This document shows positions 17,207-26,493 of a DNA stretch of 64,000 nucleotides, piece by piece (the first letter of the stretch is position 1; each line of letters opens with the position of its first letter). The DNA lies in NCBI RefSeq assembly GCF_002795865.1, contig NZ_CP024920.1, positions 1,151,001 to 1,215,000 on the forward strand, in the 5' to 3' direction. The notes under the pieces were generated by a model. It made no database searches and was not told the origin of the DNA. It worked only from the letters and a program-made list of their open reading frames with translations. This DNA is from Qipengyuania seohaensis (GTDB lineage: Bacteria > Pseudomonadota > Alphaproteobacteria > Sphingomonadales > Sphingomonadaceae). Made by a program: the position numbers and the translations under genes.

Positions 17207-18295
17207 TTAGCTCCCTTGCGACCAGCGCGCCACCACCTCTTCGCCGTCCTGTGCACTGTCGCGGATCGTGCCCGGCGTGCGATCGAAGCGCGGAGCGGGC
17301 GCCGTGTGCGAGCGACCGCCATGTTCGACGAAAGCGCCGCGGGCCTTCATGTGCGGATGGTCCTTCGCCTCGTCCAAGGGAACGACCGGCGCGAAACAGG
17401 CATCGGTGCCTTCGAGCAGTTCGATCCACTCCGCCTGCGGCTTCGTCTTGAACAGGGCGGCGAGCTTTTCGGTGTAATCGTCCCAGTTCGCCGGGTTCAT
17501 CTGGCCTTCGCGCAGTTCTTCGGGAGCGTCGGCGCGCTGGAGCAGTTCCGCATAGAATTGCGGTTCGATAGCGCCGACGCTGACTTCCTTGCCATCGGCA
17601 CAGGTATAGCAGCGATAGAAATGCGCCGCCCCGCCAAGCAGGCCCGCGCCGCGGGTCGTCGTCCGCAGGGCGCTGTGCGGCTGGCCGTAGAAAAAGCTCA
17701 TCAGGCTGGTCACGCCATCGACGATTGCCGCATCGACCACCTGTCCCCTGCCGCTGCGCTCGCGTTCGTAGAGGGCGGCGAGAATGCCCATGGCGCAATA
17801 CATCGACCCGCCCCCGAAATCGCCCACAAGGTTCTGCGGCGGGATCGGCAGCTCGCCCTTCGCCCCGATGGAATCGAGCGCACCGGTGATGGCGATATAG
17901 TTCAGGTCGTGCCCAGCAGCCTGCGCCAGCGGCCCGTCCTGCCCCCAGCCGGTCATGCGCGCATAGACGAGACGCGGATTGGCTTCGAGCAACACATCGG
18001 GGCCAAGGCCAAGCCGCTCCATCACGCCGGGTCGGAAGCCTTCGACCAGCACATCCGCATGCTTCAGAGCCTGATGGACGAACCGCTGGCCTTCCTCGCT
18101 CTTGAGGTCGACGGCCGCGCGGTGGCGGGCCCGTTCGACGACGGGGTTCATCGGCTGGTGTCCCGGACGCTCGATCCGCACGACTTCCGCGCCGAGATCC
18201 GCCAGCATCATCGCCACGTGGGGTCCCGGGCCGATTCCTTGGAACTCCACAACCTTCAGTCCGGTCAGCGGTCCATGCGCGGCGTGTTCGGCCAT
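17207..18295 (-). CDS. CaiB/BaiF family CoA-transferase, alpha-methylacyl-CoA racemase-like
   Basis: 362 residues. It begins GPLTGLKVVEFQGIGPGPHV, then DVLVEGFRPGVMERLGLG, both class III CoA-transferase hallmarks. VGDFGGGSMYCAMGILAAL matches the alpha-methylacyl-CoA racemase version of the catalytic loop (Asp in GDFGGG). The racemase interconverts 2R/2S-methylacyl-CoA so that beta-oxidation can proceed. The start MAEHAAH at 18295 follows a GGAGAG. It leads the operon with aldehyde dehydrogenase and MaoC. Confidence 0.88.
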   Translation of the reverse strand: MAEHAAHGPLTGLKVVEFQGIGPGPHVAMMLADLGAEVVRIERPGHQPMNPVVERARHRAAVDLKSEEGQRFVHQALKHADVLVEGFRPGVMERLGLGPDVLLEANPRLVYARMTGWGQDGPLAQAAGHDLNYIAITGALDSIGAKGELPIPPQNLVGDFGGGSMYCAMGILAALYERERSGRGQVVDAAIVDGVTSLMSFFYGQPHSALRTTTRGAGLLGGAAHFYRCYTCADGKEVSVGAIEPQFYAELLQRADAPEELREGQMNPANWDDYTEKLAALFKTKPQAEWIELLEGTDACFAPVVPLDEAKDHPHMKARGAFVEHGGRSHTAPAPRFDRTPGTIRDSAQDGEEVVARWSQGS

Positions 18296-18373
18296 TCTAC
18301 TCTCTCCACAATCTCGATTTCTCTCGATCGGGAGACAAGGCGAAACGGTTCGCAATTGCAACGCTTTTTGCGT

Positions 18374-19369
18374 CTAACCTCCGGTGACGCTCATATGGCG
18401 GACCGTTGCAGGGGCTTCGGCAGCGATATCGAAGTCGTGCCGCCGGGGCTTGCCCGCCAGCAGGGCATCCATCGCTGCATCGAGCGCCCCTTCGCCGCCA
18501 TCGCGCATGATGTCGCGCAGTTCGACCTTCTGGTCGTGGCCGAGACAGCCATAGACCGTGCCGGTAGCCGCGATCCTGATGCGATTGCAGGAAGAGCAGA
18601 AGTTCTCGCTCAGCGGCGTGATGAACCCGATCCGGCGCCCGGTCCCGGCAACCTTGAAATATCGCGAAGGCCCACCGGTCTGATAGGTCGTCGGCATCAG
18701 GGTCAGCTCGCGTTCCAGAGCCGCGCGCGCCTGCGTGAGGGGCAGGTACGTATCGGCCCGTTCGCCCTCCACCTCGCCGAGCGGCATGGTCTCGATCAGT
18801 GACAGGTCGCAGCCACGCTCGCCGCACCAACGAGCCATGGACACGAATTCGGTATCGTTCACACCGCGCATCGCGACCATGTTGACCTTCACCGCGATGC
18901 CTGCCGCGCGCGCTGCATCGATCCCTTCGATCACGCGCGCAACGTCTCCGCCCCGGGTGATGGCGGCGAAGCGCGATGGGGCGAGCGTATCGAGGCTCAC
19001 ATTGATCCGCTCGATCCCGGCACCGAAAAGCTGCTCGGCCATCTGGGACAGGAGCACGCCGTTGGTGGTCAGGGTGAGCTCTTCGAGGCCCGACGCGCGA
19101 AGGGCGCCGAGCTCTTTTGCAAGGTCGACAAAGCCGCGCCTAACCAGCGGCTCTCCACCCGTCAGCCGGATGCGCTTCACGCCGCGGGCGACGAGATGCC
19201 GCGCAAGTCCGGCAAGCTCTTCCAGCGTCAGCAAGTCGCGCCGGGGAAGGAACTGCATGTCCTCTGCCATGCAATAAGTGCAGCGCAGATTGCACCGGTC
19301 GGTGACCGACATTCTCACGTAGTCGATCCGCCGGCCGAAGCCGTCGATCAGGGGCGCTGCATCATGCAT
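18374..19369 (-). CDS. moaA: GTP 3',8-cyclase MoaA
   Basis: 331 residues. The radical-SAM cluster CNLRCTYC has Cys at 26, 30 and 33; the SAM-binding GGEP is in RLTGGEPL. The second cluster shows FCSSCNRIRI and a third Cys in VYGCLG, the MoaA-specific C-terminal [4Fe-4S] site. MoaA converts GTP to 3',8-cyclo-GTP, the first step of molybdopterin synthesis. The protein ends in SVTGG, so the double-glycine tail needed for MoaA activity is present. It follows moeA by 23 bp on the same strand. Confidence 0.97.
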   Translation of the reverse strand: MHDAAPLIDGFGRRIDYVRMSVTDRCNLRCTYCMAEDMQFLPRRDLLTLEELAGLARHLVARGVKRIRLTGGEPLVRRGFVDLAKELGALRASGLEELTLTTNGVLLSQMAEQLFGAGIERINVSLDTLAPSRFAAITRGGDVARVIEGIDAARAAGIAVKVNMVAMRGVNDTEFVSMARWCGERGCDLSLIETMPLGEVEGERADTYLPLTQARAALERELTLMPTTYQTGGPSRYFKVAGTGRRIGFITPLSENFCSSCNRIRIAATGTVYGCLGHDQKVELRDIMRDGGEGALDAAMDALLAGKPRRHDFDIAAEAPATVRHMSVTGG

Positions 19370-19392
19370 GGCAGGAGATTAGCTACGCCCGG

Positions 19393-20610
19393 TCAGAAGT
19401 CGAGCGCCTGAATGGACTGTCCTGCCGAAAGACCACCGGATCCTCCGGTTTGACGCAGCAAAAGGTCGGCCTTGGCAAGCAAGGCCTGCGCCCCCGATTG
19501 CTGGTTGGCGAAGGGCTGGGCCTTACCGTCCCGCAATGCGCCTCGACCGAAGTGCTCGCGTGGGCCGGGGGCGGGCAAATCCCCTGTCAGCTCCAGTTCT
19601 CGCCACGCCAGCACCTCGTCATAGCGTCCCCCCGCAAGCGCGGTCATTAGCGGGGCGAGAAAGAGCCGCGCGGTTACGAGCGCCGAGGTGGGGTTGCCGG
19701 GCAGGCCGAGAACGTAGCTGCCACTATTCTCGCCTTGCGCGCACCAGACCGGTTTGCCCGGCCGCATGGCAACCTTTGCGAAGAGGGTTCGAAAATCCAG
19801 GCCTGCTATCGACCGGGTGGCGAAATCGCGTTCGCCCACCGACGCTCCACCGACCGTGACCAGGACATCGCAACGCGCCAGCAATTGCGCGGCCAGCGCC
19901 TCGATTTGGCCGGGATCGTCGGGCGCGATCTCGCTTCCGACTATTGTCGCACCGTATGCTCGAGCCATCCCGGCCAGCGCCAGCGTAATACTGTCGGGCA
20001 AGGCACCGGGGCGCTCTTCCGCGGAGCCGGGCGCGACCAGTTCATCGCCGGTGGCAAGAATGGCGACCCGCGGCGCCCGCCAGGCCCAGACCATGGCAGA
20101 ATCGGCTGCGGCCGCCGCTAACAGTTGCCGTGGTCCAAGCCGAGTCCCCGCCTCCAGCAAGGTCTCGCCTTCGCGAAAATCCGAACCACGCGCGCGCATA
20201 TGGCGCGCCTCGCCATAATCGCCGACGATTTCCAGCCGGTCGCCCCGCTCCTCGACGATCTCCTGCACCAGCACGCGATCGGCACCTTGGGGTACCGGCG
20301 CGCCAGTGAAGATCCGAACCGCCTGCCCTTCCGATATACGGAGGAGTGTTTGCGATCCGGCATAGGACTTACCAGCAACCGTTATCGGGCCGGACAGGTC
20401 GGCATCGCGCACCGCATAGCCATCCATCGCGGAAACATCGAAACGCGGCGCATCGATCTTTGCTTCGACCGGACGCGCAAGGCGAAGCCCGGCTGCATCC
20501 CCGATCGGGACCTGCGTCTCTTCCAGCGGCTTTGCCACATCGCGCAGGATCGCGCTGGCTTCATTGAAAGAGATCAATGTGTCGGCCCGGTCGCGGCTGG
20601 AGCAGCGCAT
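19393..20610 (-). CDS. moeA: Molybdopterin molybdotransferase MoeA
   Basis: 405 residues. Family motifs: ISFNEASAIL at the start, FDVSAMDGYAVRDADL, ILATGDELVAPG and VTVGGASVGERDF, ending with GLPGNPTSALV. MoeA inserts molybdate into adenylated molybdopterin. The start is taken as ATG 20610 with AGGA close upstream; a TTG 12 codons later, directly before ISFNEA, would give a more typical N-terminus. It probably forms a unit with moaA downstream. Confidence 0.95.
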   Translation of the reverse strand: MRCSSRDRADTLISFNEASAILRDVAKPLEETQVPIGDAAGLRLARPVEAKIDAPRFDVSAMDGYAVRDADLSGPITVAGKSYAGSQTLLRISEGQAVRIFTGAPVPQGADRVLVQEIVEERGDRLEIVGDYGEARHMRARGSDFREGETLLEAGTRLGPRQLLAAAAADSAMVWAWRAPRVAILATGDELVAPGSAEERPGALPDSITLALAGMARAYGATIVGSEIAPDDPGQIEALAAQLLARCDVLVTVGGASVGERDFATRSIAGLDFRTLFAKVAMRPGKPVWCAQGENSGSYVLGLPGNPTSALVTARLFLAPLMTALAGGRYDEVLAWRELELTGDLPAPGPREHFGRGALRDGKAQPFANQQSGAQALLAKADLLLRQTGGSGGLSAGQSIQALDF

Positions 20611-20746
20611 ATGGTCCTGCGATCGGTCATTCGCTTTCTCTTCATCCCGCTTCGTTAACGCTGCACCTCTACCAAAGGGTGGCTGCGGCGCAACCGCGCG
20701 AAACCGTCCTTGAGGGCAAGGCAGTCATCAGGCAGAAGCATCCGGT

Positions 20747-22093
20747 ATGGACCAAGGGGGAAAAGCGGGCAGCATGCAGACTGGACTTGAACGAGCGTGC
20801 GCGCGCATCGGCCTTGGCCGCCCCGGCGATGCAAAGCGGCTGACCGGCGGAGCCACGATGGAAAGCTGGCGTTTCGCTGCAGGTGGCAACGATTACGTTC
20901 TGCGCCGCGCACCGAGCATGGAGTTCATGACAGAGCGCCCATTCGGCCATGCAAGCGAAGCCGCGATCATCGAGACGGCGCAAAGCAAGGGCGTGACTGC
21001 GCCGCGCATCGCCGGCGTTCTGGAAGAAAGCGACGGCCTCGGCTCCGGCTTCATCATGGAGGCATTGCCCGGAACGCCCGATCCGCGCGCGATCCAGTCG
21101 ATGGCCAACTCGCGCCAGATCCTCGTCGAAGCGGCAAGGGACCTCGCCCGCATCCATTCACTGGGCGCGGACGACCTGCCCGCCGATGTCCCCATCATGG
21201 ATTACGCCGAAGCGGTGGCGAACCTTCGCCAGCAATTCGAGGAGGCAGGCGGCGACAGGCCGATTATCGCTTTGGGTCTTCGCTGGCTGATGGACAATCT
21301 GCCCGACCCGGTCGAACCGGTTCTCAATCATGGCGATTTCCGGCTTGGCAACCTGCTTGCCGAAGATAGCCACCTGACAGGCGTGCTCGATTGGGAGCTC
21401 GCGCACTTCGGGGACTGGCACGAAGACCTCGCCTTCGGCTGCATGGCCGTGTGGCGTTTTGGGGGGTATGACAAACCGGCACTCGGCCTCGGCTCGCTTG
21501 AAGATTACTTCGCGGCCTACGAGGAGGCAGGCGGCAGACCGGTAGACTCCGCACGCTTCCGCTTCTGGACAATCTATCGCACCGTCTGGTGGGCGCTGGG
21601 CTGCCTCAAGATGGCAAGTTACTGGCGCAGCGGAGAAGACCGCATGCTGGAACGCGTCGTCATCTCGCGCCGCACGAGCGAACAGGAACTGGACCTCCTG
21701 CTGTTGCTGGAAGAGGATGCGCCGGAGGAAGAGCGTAGCCATTCGATCGCTGCGCCCGAAGCACCCGAGGCGCAGGGAGAGGCGACCAGCGGTGAAATTG
21801 CGACGGCGATCTCGGAATGGCTCGCGACGATCAAGGACCGCATGGAAGGACACGATCGCTTCCAGCTCGCGGTTGCCCGCAACGCTTTGGGCATGATCGC
21901 CCGGGACGATGCGCTGATGCCGGTCGAAGGGGACGCCGAACTTGCCCAGGCATTGCTGGAAGGCGAAATCGATCTCGCGTCTCCCGGCCTGCTCGCCGAA
22001 TTGCGCGAAATGGCCTTCGCGAAGGTCTCGGCGGATGTGCCCAAATACCCCTCGCTGGCAGTGGCGCGGCGTCAATGGATCGGAGACGATTGA
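20747..22093 (+). CDS. Phosphotransferase family protein (ACAD10/11 kinase-domain type)
   Basis: 448 residues. An aminoglycoside-phosphotransferase-fold kinase occupies about 1-330, with the catalytic loop LNHGDFRLGNLLAED and GVLDWELAHFGDWHEDLAFG. A C-terminal helical region of about 110 residues (after about 345) is extra. A second ATG at 20774 is an alternative start. The stop overlaps the next gene's start (TGATG), an acyl-CoA dehydrogenase. In human ACAD10 and ACAD11 the same two domains are fused and act on 4-hydroxyacyl-CoA, so this is a likely split form. Confidence 0.88.
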   Translation: MDQGGKAGSMQTGLERACARIGLGRPGDAKRLTGGATMESWRFAAGGNDYVLRRAPSMEFMTERPFGHASEAAIIETAQSKGVTAPRIAGVLEESDGLGSGFIMEALPGTPDPRAIQSMANSRQILVEAARDLARIHSLGADDLPADVPIMDYAEAVANLRQQFEEAGGDRPIIALGLRWLMDNLPDPVEPVLNHGDFRLGNLLAEDSHLTGVLDWELAHFGDWHEDLAFGCMAVWRFGGYDKPALGLGSLEDYFAAYEEAGGRPVDSARFRFWTIYRTVWWALGCLKMASYWRSGEDRMLERVVISRRTSEQELDLLLLLEEDAPEEERSHSIAAPEAPEAQGEATSGEIATAISEWLATIKDRMEGHDRFQLAVARNALGMIARDDALMPVEGDAELAQALLEGEIDLASPGLLAELREMAFAKVSADVPKYPSLAVARRQWIGDD

Positions 22094-23373
22094 TGGATTT
22101 CAGCATTCCGCAGGACCTCGAGGACTACTACGCCGAACTCGTTTCCTTCATCGAGGCGGAAATCGAACCGCTGGTCGCAAGGGAGGATAACATCCGCTTC
22201 TTCGACCACCGCCGCGAAAATGCGCGCACCGACTGGGAGCGCGGCGGCTTGCCGAACCACGATTGGGAAGACCTGCTGCGCCAGGCTCGCAAGGTGGCGG
22301 ACGAGGCCGGCCACTGGCGTTTCTCCGCGCCGAAGAAATACGGCGGCAAGGACGGCTCCAACCTATGGATGGCAGTCATCCGCGACCGTTTCGCGCAGCG
22401 CGGGCTCGGCCTGCACAACGACCTTCAGAACGAACACAGCATTGTCGGGAATTTTCCGTTCGTGGCGATGTTCGAGACCTTCGGGACCGAGGAGCAGAAG
22501 CAGGAGTTCATTCTCGGCGGGTTCGAGGGCACGCGGCGCGTCGCCTTCGGCCTGACCGAGCCCGACCACGGTTCGGATGCCACCCACATGGAAACCCGCG
22601 CGGTGCACGAAACGCGCGACGGGGTGGATGGCTGGCGGATCAACGGCGAAAAGATGTGGATCACCGGCATGCATGTGGCGACCCATTGCGCGCTCTTTGC
22701 CCGCACCGACGGGGAAGACGGCGCAGCGCGCGGGATCACCTGCTTCCTCGTCCCCAATCCGACCGAGGGGCTGGAGATCGAGGAATGGCTGTGGACCTTC
22801 AACATGCCCACCGACCATCCGCGCTTAAGCTTCACCGATGTCTGGGTGCCCGATAGCGCGATCCTTGGCGCGGAAGGCCGCGGCCTCGCGCTGGCGCAGA
22901 GCTTCGTCCACCAGAACCGCATCCGGCAGGCCGCGAGCAGCCTCGGCGCTGCGACCTATTGCGTCGAAGAGAGCGTCAAATACGCGCGGGAGCGCAAACC
23001 CTTCGGCGAAGAACTGGCGCGCAACCAGGCGATCCAGTTCCCCTTGGTCGAGCTGGCAACGCAATGCGAAATGCTGCGCCTGCTGATCTACAAGACCGCC
23101 TGGGAGATGGACAATATGCCGCACGAAGAGATCGAGCGGACGATCTCCGACAAGGTGTCCATGTGCAATTACTGGGCGAACCGCCTGGTCTGCGAAGCAG
23201 CCGACCGCGCGATGCAGGTGCATGGCGGCATCGGCTATTCACGGCACAAGCCGTTCGAGCATATCTATCGCCATCACCGCCGCTACCGCATCACCGAAGG
23301 CGCGGAGGAAATCCAGATGCGCAAGGTAGCCGCCTACCTGTTCGGCTATCTCGGGCCGAGACGTCGCAAATAG
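22093..23373 (+). CDS. Acyl-CoA dehydrogenase (ACAD10/11-like)
   Basis: 426 residues from ATG 22093. FAD/substrate motifs are RVAFGLTEPDHGSDATHME and KMWITGMHVATHCALFAR; the C-terminal helical domain has MQVHGGIGYSRHKPFEHIYR. This matches the ACAD10/11 branch, where the loop reads HGGIGYSR. It introduces the alpha-beta double bond in acyl-CoA. Coupling to the kinase gene by TGATG suggests the two proteins act in sequence. A terminator for the convergent receptor gene lies just beyond its stop. Confidence 0.92.
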   Translation: MDFSIPQDLEDYYAELVSFIEAEIEPLVAREDNIRFFDHRRENARTDWERGGLPNHDWEDLLRQARKVADEAGHWRFSAPKKYGGKDGSNLWMAVIRDRFAQRGLGLHNDLQNEHSIVGNFPFVAMFETFGTEEQKQEFILGGFEGTRRVAFGLTEPDHGSDATHMETRAVHETRDGVDGWRINGEKMWITGMHVATHCALFARTDGEDGAARGITCFLVPNPTEGLEIEEWLWTFNMPTDHPRLSFTDVWVPDSAILGAEGRGLALAQSFVHQNRIRQAASSLGAATYCVEESVKYARERKPFGEELARNQAIQFPLVELATQCEMLRLLIYKTAWEMDNMPHEEIERTISDKVSMCNYWANRLVCEAADRAMQVHGGIGYSRHKPFEHIYRHHRRYRITEGAEEIQMRKVAAYLFGYLGPRRRK

Positions 23374-23390
23374 GCACTCGGGTAAGCGCG

Positions 23391-23422
23391 CAAAGAAAAA
23401 GGGGCGACCCGAAGGCCGCCCC
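23391..23422 (-). terminator. Intrinsic terminator of the 23.4-26.1 kb TonB receptor gene
   Basis: GGGGCG (23401-23406) pairs with CGCCCC (23417-23422) around a 10-nt loop. Read leftwards, the stem is followed by a T-rich tract (complement of the AAAGAAAAA upstream). It lies 24 bp beyond the receptor stop, in the gap between convergent genes. Confidence 0.8.
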
Positions 23423-23445
23423 CAATTCTTCGAACTAGGCCGCGA

Positions 23446-26103
23446 TCAGAACTTGCCGCGGACCGTCACGCCGTACATCCGCGGTTCCTGCGTGAATGCA
23501 GACCGCGAACCCGAGCGCAGGGTCGTGTTGAAGGTCACGCCGCGCGTGACCTCGTTGGTGAGGTTGGTTACCCAGCCCTCGATGCCCCAGCGTTCGTCAG
23601 CTCCGCCGATCCCGGCGCGCAGGTTGATCTTGACGTTGCTGTCCTGGTAATCGAACGGGGCGAGCGCGGTGTTACCCAGCTGGGCTTCCGTAGTCGGAAC
23701 CTCGCTCGGCTGGGTCGAAGTACGGCGATCGCTCTCCGCACGGATCTGGCCGTTGAGGAAGAAGCTCAGGCTGTTGCCGATATCGCCGCGATAGGTCGTG
23801 CCGACAATCGACACGAATTCCGGGGCATTCGTCAGCGGAGCACCGCACAGGTTGCGAACACGAAGCGGATCGGCATCGGTTGCGCAATCGTCCGGATAGG
23901 ACGCATCGGTGTAGGTCACACCCGCATTGACGGTCAGCCCGGCCGCGGGGCGGATCTGCGCCTCGAATTCCATACCCTTCGACAGTGCCTTGGGCACGTT
24001 GAAGGTCTGGAACTGAGCGCCGGTGAATTCCAGCACCTGGAAGTCGCTGAACTCCTGGTAGAAGATAGCGATGTTCGTGGTCAGGTCCCCGTCGAGGAAC
24101 CGTCCCTTGAGGCCCAGTTCATAGGCATCGACTTCTTCGGAATCGAAGCGCGGGTCTGCGCCGCCGACTGCGGCTGTGGAATCGAGGTTGAAACCACCTG
24201 CCTTGTAGCCGTGCGTAAAGCTGCCGTAGGCATTCACAGCACCGAAATCGTAGCCCAGCTTGACCGTGTAGATCAGCTCTTCATCCTTGAACTCGCCAGC
24301 GAATTCTCGCGGCAGCGGGAGCGGGATCGCGTCCGAGCCGATCGCCGGTGCCACGAAGGGGAAGCAGCTCAGGACAAAGGCTGTCGGAGCCAGCGCGCCG
24401 ACCGTGCCGGGGATCGCCGCCGCCGGAACACCGGCCGCGCCTACTGCCTGGCCAAGACGAGTCACGCCGCCATTAAGGAAGCCTGCGCAGGTGGGGTTGT
24501 TGACCGCCAGCTGGTCGAAGCTGCCGTCCTTGCTTTCATCGGACCAGCGCGCGCCCAGCGTCAGGCTGAGCCGGTCGGTCACGTCGAACGTGTTGTGCGT
24601 GAAGATCGACCAGCTGGTGCTGTCCTGTTCGAACAGGTTGGTGCTGGTCGTGCCGGCCGGATCGACGCCGCCGCTCAGGAATGAGAGCGGGTTGGCGGGA
24701 TCGAGCGCAAGCCCGTTGCCCGCAGCAGCATAGAAGATGCCGAGCGGCGGGGTGATCGCCGCGCTGCCGCCGGCCAGCAGCGCGCCCGAAAGCTCGCCAT
24801 AGTCATCGCCGAGGCCGGCAACGACCGTCTGGTCGATCTTCTCGTTCGAATAGTAGCCGCCCAGCATCCATTGCAGGCGCCCGGCATCGCCCTGGAAGCG
24901 AAGCTCGTGCGTCATGGTCTTGATGGTGGTGCCGCCACCGGGAAGGATGTTGAAGACGTCGAGGCCCGAGAAATCGGAATCGTAAGCCTCGTCACTTTCG
25001 TACTTGCGATAAGAACCGATGTAGACCGCGTCGATGCTGTCGGACAGCGGATACTCGAACTCGCCGAGGATGCCCCATTGTTCGGTTTCGGCAATATGCT
25101 CGAAATCGGCCGATGCGATCTGGTTCTCGGTCGCTTCTTCGGCAGCCGTCTGGTCGAAAGGATTGGTCGCGACGACCGGAGCCGACATCCCGCCCCGCGG
25201 GCCGAGGCCTACGATACCGAAGAGACCGCCAGTCTCGACCGGGGACCGATACACTTCCACGGCGCCGCAGCAATCGCCGCTCGATTCCGAATAGTCGCCG
25301 ATGATCCGGCCGCGGAAACCGCTGTCGGTTTCCCAGCCAAGCTGGCCACGGACGAGGAACTGGTCGACGCTGTTGGTGTCTTCGAGGAAGTTGCCGGCCC
25401 CGTCGTTGACGGTGATGAAGCCGTCACGTTCGCGCCAGGCGCCGGTCAGGCGAACCGCGACCTTGTCCTGTACGATCGGCATGTTGACCGCGCCCTGCAC
25501 GCTCAGCTGGTCGTAATTGCCATAGGTGGCATTCACGAAACCGCCGAATTCGAACAGGTCGGGACGCTTGTTGATGATGTTGAGCGCACCTGCAGAAGTG
25601 TTGCGTCCGAACAGCGTGCCCTGCGGACCGCGAAGGACCTCGACGCGTTCCACATCGACGAATTCGGAGAGCGCAATACCCGGGCGCGACTGGTACGCGC
25701 CATCGACGAAGATGCCGACCGCGCTTTCGAAGCCGATGTTGTTCGATGTCGTACCGACACCGCGGATACGCAACACGACAGTGCCGGAAGAGTTCTGCGC
25801 CTGCGAGGTCGAGAAGCTCGGCGAAACCTGGGTGATGTTCTGGACGTTCACGACGCCCTGCTGTTCCAGCTGGGCCGGGCTGACCGCGGTCACTGCCAGC
25901 GGGATCTGCTGCACGTCCTGCGCACGCTTGGTTGCCGTCACGATGATGACGTCCATATCTTCGCCGAGCAGTTCGCTTTCGCCGTCGATCTGACCATCGG
26001 TCGAGGCGCTGGTATCCATTGGGTCGGCGTTCTGCGCGAAGGCCGGTGTGGACAGGACGGTCCCGCACAGGGCGGCCGCAACGATCTTCGTTCGATAATT
26101 CAT
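23446..26103 (-). CDS. TonB-dependent outer-membrane receptor
   Basis: 885 residues. The signal peptide ends about 23 (TPAFA), and the TonB box is DVIIVTATK near residue 52. The plug domain shows VSPAQLEQQGVVNVQNI, VDGAYQSRPGIA and VEVLRGPQGTLFGRNTSAGA, the hallmark of the sphingomonad receptor family. A 22-strand barrel follows, ending in the aromatic strand VTVRGKF. It imports large ligands with TonB-ExbBD energy. The substrate is unknown. It is monocistronic with its own terminator and shares a 390-bp divergent region with the DadA-like gene. Confidence 0.95.
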   Translation of the reverse strand: MNYRTKIVAAALCGTVLSTPAFAQNADPMDTSASTDGQIDGESELLGEDMDVIIVTATKRAQDVQQIPLAVTAVSPAQLEQQGVVNVQNITQVSPSFSTSQAQNSSGTVVLRIRGVGTTSNNIGFESAVGIFVDGAYQSRPGIALSEFVDVERVEVLRGPQGTLFGRNTSAGALNIINKRPDLFEFGGFVNATYGNYDQLSVQGAVNMPIVQDKVAVRLTGAWRERDGFITVNDGAGNFLEDTNSVDQFLVRGQLGWETDSGFRGRIIGDYSESSGDCCGAVEVYRSPVETGGLFGIVGLGPRGGMSAPVVATNPFDQTAAEEATENQIASADFEHIAETEQWGILGEFEYPLSDSIDAVYIGSYRKYESDEAYDSDFSGLDVFNILPGGGTTIKTMTHELRFQGDAGRLQWMLGGYYSNEKIDQTVVAGLGDDYGELSGALLAGGSAAITPPLGIFYAAAGNGLALDPANPLSFLSGGVDPAGTTSTNLFEQDSTSWSIFTHNTFDVTDRLSLTLGARWSDESKDGSFDQLAVNNPTCAGFLNGGVTRLGQAVGAAGVPAAAIPGTVGALAPTAFVLSCFPFVAPAIGSDAIPLPLPREFAGEFKDEELIYTVKLGYDFGAVNAYGSFTHGYKAGGFNLDSTAAVGGADPRFDSEEVDAYELGLKGRFLDGDLTTNIAIFYQEFSDFQVLEFTGAQFQTFNVPKALSKGMEFEAQIRPAAGLTVNAGVTYTDASYPDDCATDADPLRVRNLCGAPLTNAPEFVSIVGTTYRGDIGNSLSFFLNGQIRAESDRRTSTQPSEVPTTEAQLGNTALAPFDYQDSNVKINLRAGIGGADERWGIEGWVTNLTNEVTRGVTFNTTLRSGSRSAFTQEPRMYGVTVRGKF

Positions 26104-26493
26104 GTTTCTCTCCCAAACTGTCCGGTCCTTGCCGGAGCTAGCTCTCTTCCCAACAATCGCGCGGACTTGACCACGTTCGGGGCACTTTTGTCAAAAGTCT
26201 ATTGCAGCAAATACCGCACAAAACTGCGCCTAACCGGGTCCTTCGAGGCATATTCCGACAGGCTTACGCTACGGCAGCCGCAAATTCGTGCGAAGCGCGC
26301 GTGTGGTCAGCTGAAGAATTTTCTGAAGTCTTTCAGGAGAACCCTTTCATGACTTGAATTGGTTGCGAGGCAGCAAGCTGTATCCGCCGCCCCCTAACGC
26401 GCCCCCCTTGCAGGCAGGGGCATAGATAGAGGCTATGTCCAAGATCACGACGCGTATTGGCGCCGCAAGCGCGGGAGGGGCAGGATACCCTCC
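26104..26493. other. 390-bp divergent intergenic region between receptor and oxidoreductase genes
   Basis: No supportable gene. The receptor promoter and that of the rightward oxidoreductase must both lie here. The stretch 26165-26290 is less GC-rich than its surroundings and contains CTTTTGTCAAAAG (26188-26200), a short perfect dyad around one central base that could be an operator. An open frame beginning at 26435 reads into the oxidoreductase gene out of phase and shows no domain. Confidence 0.5.
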
